64,000 bases of DNA from Telluribacter humicola (GTDB taxonomy: Bacteria > Bacteroidota > Bacteroidia > Cytophagales > Spirosomataceae): positions 441,450 through 505,449 of the forward strand of contig NZ_JAFIQT010000003.1 in assembly GCF_017355935.1 (NCBI RefSeq), given 5' to 3'. The notes under the pieces were generated by a model. It made no database searches. It saw only the letters and a program-made list of their open reading frames with translations, and was not told the DNA's origin. Within the stretch, counting starts at the first letter, position 1. Each line of letters starts with the position of its first letter. The position numbers and the translations under genes are program-made. Shown piece after piece: positions 63,004 through 64,000 of the stretch.

Positions 63004-63651
63004 ATGAAAGTACTTCACTTTAGTAGATTACTTTACGGTCTAATCTTACTGTTAGGCACAGTAGGTATCTATTTAATCCTATCATACGATAGATTTTTTG
63101 AGGTACAATCCATCGCTGCTATAGTAAGTCTTCTTCTACTATTCATCATCTTCAAGTACTTCAATCCAATAAGTATAGCAAATAGAATTTTAAAAACAGT
63201 ACTTATTGGTGCAGGGCTCTTTTACTCTGTAATGATCATTGGTTCTAGGCTTGTATACTTCATAAATATACAAAGTAATAGAAATGAGATTAGCTCAGAG
63301 TCTTCTGTAAACTTTGAGAAGGAGAGCTTTCTTGCAAGTTTAGAAAAGGCGAAAAAAGAAGATAAACTAATATTTTTAGATATATATACCGGTTGGTGTG
63401 GCCCTTGTTTACGTTTCAGCAAAACTGTTTTGAGAGATCAAGAAGTTATACAAATCTTAAATAGTAAGTTTATAAACCTGAAATATGACGGGGAAGTCGG
63501 GGAAGGTATTGAGATAAGCAAAAAATATGGTCAGGGTCAGTATCCGGTCCTTTTGATTTTAGATAGTGCTGGAAATATAAAAGAAGATATTTTTAAAACG
63601 ACTTTACCTGATAAAAATATGATGATGAATGTATTAGCGAAGTACAAGTAG
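63004..63651 (+). CDS. Membrane-anchored thioredoxin-fold protein
   Basis: A 215-residue protein. Three hydrophobic helices (about residues 8-27, 35-55, 65-88) are followed by a thioredoxin domain with the redox motif WCGPC in DIYTGWCGPCLRFSKTVLRD. The cis-Pro sits in GQGQYPVLLIL. The fold is of the Thioredoxin_7/DsbD-gamma kind. GC content is far below the window mean and AT-rich codons dominate, so it may have been acquired. The 106 bp upstream carry a short GC-rich palindromic patch and half of a REP motif (GCAACGCT) at about 62985. Confidence 0.82.
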   Translation: MKVLHFSRLLYGLILLLGTVGIYLILSYDRFFEVQSIAAIVSLLLLFIIFKYFNPISIANRILKTVLIGAGLFYSVMIIGSRLVYFINIQSNRNEISSESSVNFEKESFLASLEKAKKEDKLIFLDIYTGWCGPCLRFSKTVLRDQEVIQILNSKFINLKYDGEVGEGIEISKKYGQGQYPVLLILDSAGNIKEDIFKTTLPDKNMMMNVLAKYK

Positions 63652-63793
63652 TATCGTTATAGATTAATAAATCCATTTATAAAGAACTTTGTTATCTACC
63701 TCTCCCCAATTTACAAGCAGTAGTACTAATTGACAAGAGGCTCCCTCTAAACGGCAGGCCTGCAACGACCACAGTCAAATAACCAATCGAAAA

Positions 63794-64000
63794 TTGAAGA
63801 AAGCCCTCATTCTGGCATCGGCTTATACAGGAGCTATGCTGCTCGTCTCTTTTTTGCTCAATACTTTTCTCAATGGAAGTGTCTGGAATGGGATGGTCGT
63901 GAGCCAATCGGCCCTGAACGTAGAGTACTGCGAGTACAACAACGAACACCGGTTTTTTCATCAAAACATCAATACGTACTCCAACCTTGCCTACTTCTTC
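63794..64000 (+). CDS. Partial ceramidase-like membrane protein (cut by the window end)
   Basis: From TTG 63794 a 69-codon frame runs to the end of the window without a stop codon. The translation begins with a hydrophobic helix (residues 4-25). It continues LNVEYCEYNNEHRFFHQNI then NTYSNLAYFF, which recalls the N-terminal E-Y-C-E and N-T-x-S-N-L pattern of alkaline-ceramidase-like (CREST) membrane hydrolases. The start is not certain; no ATG is available and other frames give only short shadows. The rest of the gene lies outside. Confidence 0.6.
   Translation, partial: MKKALILASAYTGAMLLVSFLLNTFLNGSVWNGMVVSQSALNVEYCEYNNEHRFFHQNINTYSNLAYFF

Overview
The window looks like a chromosomal segment of a Bacteroidota bacterium of the order Cytophagales, probably near the Spirosomataceae/Cytophagaceae. 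The assignment rests on the -7 motif TAnnTTTG upstream of several genes, the lack of obvious Shine-Dalgarno sequences, a SusC-like/outer-membrane-barrel receptor, a GH95 fucosidase, an alpha-2-macroglobulin/PBP1C pair and a eukaryote-like NADP isocitrate dehydrogenase. No tRNA, rRNA, CRISPR array, prophage or complete insertion sequence other than a REP-type transposase was seen.

Layout. 0-4.3 kb: uronate/plant-glycan genes (KduD-type dehydrogenase, IclR regulator, GH95 enzyme). 4.4-12.2 kb: small lipoproteins, a VOC protein, isocitrate dehydrogenase, and a PepSY membrane protein divergent from a TonB-dependent receptor. 12.4-19.3 kb: a glucuronate module, with a UxuB-like SDR and one very long gene joining mannonate dehydratase (UxuA) to a GH67 alpha-glucuronidase through an embedded signal peptide. 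Facing them is a LacI-type regulator that carries an IS1/InsA-like zinc ribbon, and between them lies a perfect 40-bp palindrome. 19.4-33.4 kb: mostly housekeeping genes (aspartate aminotransferase, PaaE-like reductase, BlaI/M56 pair with three upstream operators, recF, pdhA, ribH, lysC, serS, qorB-like gene, AraC regulator). 33.5-37.2 kb: three polytopic membrane proteins that may be GT-C-type transferases. 37.5-47.6 kb: acyl-CoA dehydrogenase, AraC-type regulator, nuoKLMN, a DnaQ-like exonuclease and glycerol kinase. 47.7-57.8 kb: PBP1C, a barrel protein, an NTF2-like protein and a thioester alpha-2-macroglobulin. 57.8-64 kb: a patchy accessory region with a RAYT transposase in a symmetrical set of REP hairpins, a decayed RAYT fragment, a GH16 enzyme, two thioredoxin-fold proteins, an alpha/beta hydrolase and the start of a ceramidase-like gene cut by the window edge.

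How the genes work together. The GH67 half would free glucuronic acid from xylan fragments. The SDR and the UxuA half would take fructuronate to mannonate and then to 2-keto-3-deoxygluconate, and KduD at the left end feeds the same intermediate from pectin. The LacI regulator and its palindrome are well placed to control both directions. PBP1C and alpha-2-macroglobulin are a known periplasmic defence and repair pair. The most unusual items are the UxuA-GH67 fusion, the zinc-ribbon LacI protein with its palindrome, and the nested REP/RAYT region.
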